Shown: piece by piece, positions 15,525 through 16,020 of the stretch | Layout of the letters: every line of letters begins with the position of its first letter | How positions within the stretch are numbered: the first letter of the stretch is position 1 | Source of the DNA: an uncultured Porphyromonadaceae bacterium | GTDB taxonomy: Bacteria > Bacteroidota > Bacteroidia > Bacteroidales > Muribaculaceae | DNA length: 16,020 bases | Direction: 5' to 3' | Assembly (NCBI GenBank): GCA_900548875.1 | Contig: URMA01000069.1 | Span: 1-16,020, forward strand | The notes under the pieces: model-generated | The model's input: only the letters and a program-made list of their open reading frames with translations | Database searches by the model: none | What the model was told of the DNA's origin: nothing | Translations under genes and position numbers: made by a program

Positions 15525-15846
15525 CGAATAAAAAGTGATAAACAGAAAAATGTAGCAAAGTTATTGGCAGATAGGCGTTTTAGGAAGATGGCTTGAAAAA
15601 ATGAAAGACAGAAAAAGCAATGAAAAAGCCAAGTTAGGACATCGCAGCGTTACCAATTCGTGACCATGCCCAAAACAGGTTATGACGAGGTTGGAAGAAT
15701 ATAGAAAACACTAACTTCCAGTGAGTTACTAACAACTCACGCAAGAAAATGCGGCATGAACGAGAATTGCAGTATTCCTCAATGATTTGCGTAACGACGA
15801 AGGATTCTTCACGAACTAAATTTGAAACCAAAAAAATTTTAGAACG
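15525..15846. other. Gene-poor stretch between the MATE gene and a truncated ORF
   Basis: I find no convincing gene here. The longest frame (minus, 15634-15831) begins at TTG and its only ATG codes for the second-last residue. There is a purine-rich run at about 15590-15635 and a perfect 7-bp hairpin GTGAGTT/AACTCAC (15721-15727 with 15734-15740, 6-nt loop). A TAaaTTTG box at 15817-15824 precedes the ORF at 15847 but lacks a -33 partner at the usual distance. The stretch could be the decayed edge of an integrated element. Confidence 0.4.
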
Positions 15847-16020
15847 ATGAACACCGACCTGCTGGACAAGGCGAAGCTGGAAAAGAAGATTGCCTCGCTG
15901 GAGGGTGAACGCAAGTCCTTCAGCAAGGGCAGGCGCGAATCCGAACTGAAACTGGAGGGCAAGACCGGAGAACTGAGGAACAACCAGGCCACCATAGCCG
16001 CCATGACGGAGGACTGGGAG
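15847..16020 (+). CDS. Start of a coiled-coil ORF running off the window, possibly a fragment of a conjugative-element protein
   Basis: From the ATG at 15847 the frame stays open for 58 codons to the window end; upstream in the same frame there are stops (TAA at 15817, TGA at 15823). The visible part is highly charged and heptad-like: DLLDKAKLEKKIASLEGER, then KSFSKGRRESELKLE, then MTEDWE, so a coiled coil is likely. It has a distinctly higher GC content and different codon use than the 300 bases before it. From memory it resembles a mid-protein linker of the very large helicase/methylase proteins of Bacteroidales conjugative elements, which would make this a 5'-truncated copy. That is inference, and the remainder of the gene is not visible. 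It could equally be the true start of an unrelated protein. Confidence 0.45.
   Translation, partial: MNTDLLDKAKLEKKIASLEGERKSFSKGRRESELKLEGKTGELRNNQATIAAMTEDWE

Noticed and set aside
15634..15831. 65-codon minus-strand frame in the gene-poor stretch
   Set aside because: It begins at TTG, has no ATG except the codon before the last residue, no promoter and no recognised domain, and it contains the small hairpin at 15721-15740.
1..16020. CRISPR arrays, rRNA, complete insertion sequences
   Set aside because: No regularly spaced repeats, rRNA-like sequence or DDE-type transposase gene was seen on either strand.

Overview
The window looks like a chromosomal segment of a gut-type Bacteroidales bacterium (Bacteroidaceae/Prevotellaceae range). 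The reasons are a SusC/SusD outer-membrane pair, tandem DUF5074 lipoproteins, an outer-membrane beta-barrel protein with a carboxypeptidase-regulatory-like N-terminus, and recurrent Bacteroidetes-type promoters (TTG, 20 bp, TAnnTTTG) before the tRNA, the barrel protein and the threonine aldolase. Most genes have a balanced, slightly GC-rich composition; bases 8600-10310 are clearly AT-rich.

Layout, left to right. (1) 1-2467: two tandem DUF5074 (YncE/BtuG-like beta-propeller) surface proteins, the first cut by the window edge, closed by an intrinsic terminator. (2) 2566-2738: a tRNA-Gln(TTG) with its own promoter and terminator. (3) 2923-8023: a SusC/SusD importer pair with a strong terminator. 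(4) 8057-8431: a small ABM-family (quinol monooxygenase-like) protein with a hairpin-bearing leader. It is followed by a striking 16-bp stem hairpin inside a 35-codon micro-ORF. (5) 8609-10121: an AT-rich two-gene islet encoding an apparent HEPN protein (RNNEIH motif) and an apparent PD-(D/E)XK nuclease (D103...E116-x-K118). (6) 10315-12780 (minus): a large outer-membrane beta-barrel receptor, divergent from (7) 12929-13966, an L-threonine aldolase. (8) 13963-14174: a convergent intergenic region that is almost entirely one set of nested inverted repeats. (9) 14171-15499 (minus): a MATE efflux transporter. (10) 15500-16020: a gene-poor stretch, then the start of a coiled-coil ORF that runs off the window and resembles part of large proteins of Bacteroidales conjugative elements.

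The left half is an outer-membrane uptake neighbourhood. The DUF5074 proteins are likely surface ligand-binding lipoproteins (some family members bind cobamides), and SusC/SusD is a TonB-driven pedal-bin importer, probably transcribed separately. The right half mixes housekeeping genes with accessory DNA.

The best candidate for an undescribed system is the HEPN plus PD-(D/E)XK pair. It combines an RNase-type fold and a DNase-type fold in a compositionally foreign islet, with odd inverted repeats at both edges. This is consistent with a mobile defence or toxin-like module, but no function can be proved from sequence alone. The nested hairpin at 13963-14174 is the second item most worth a search.
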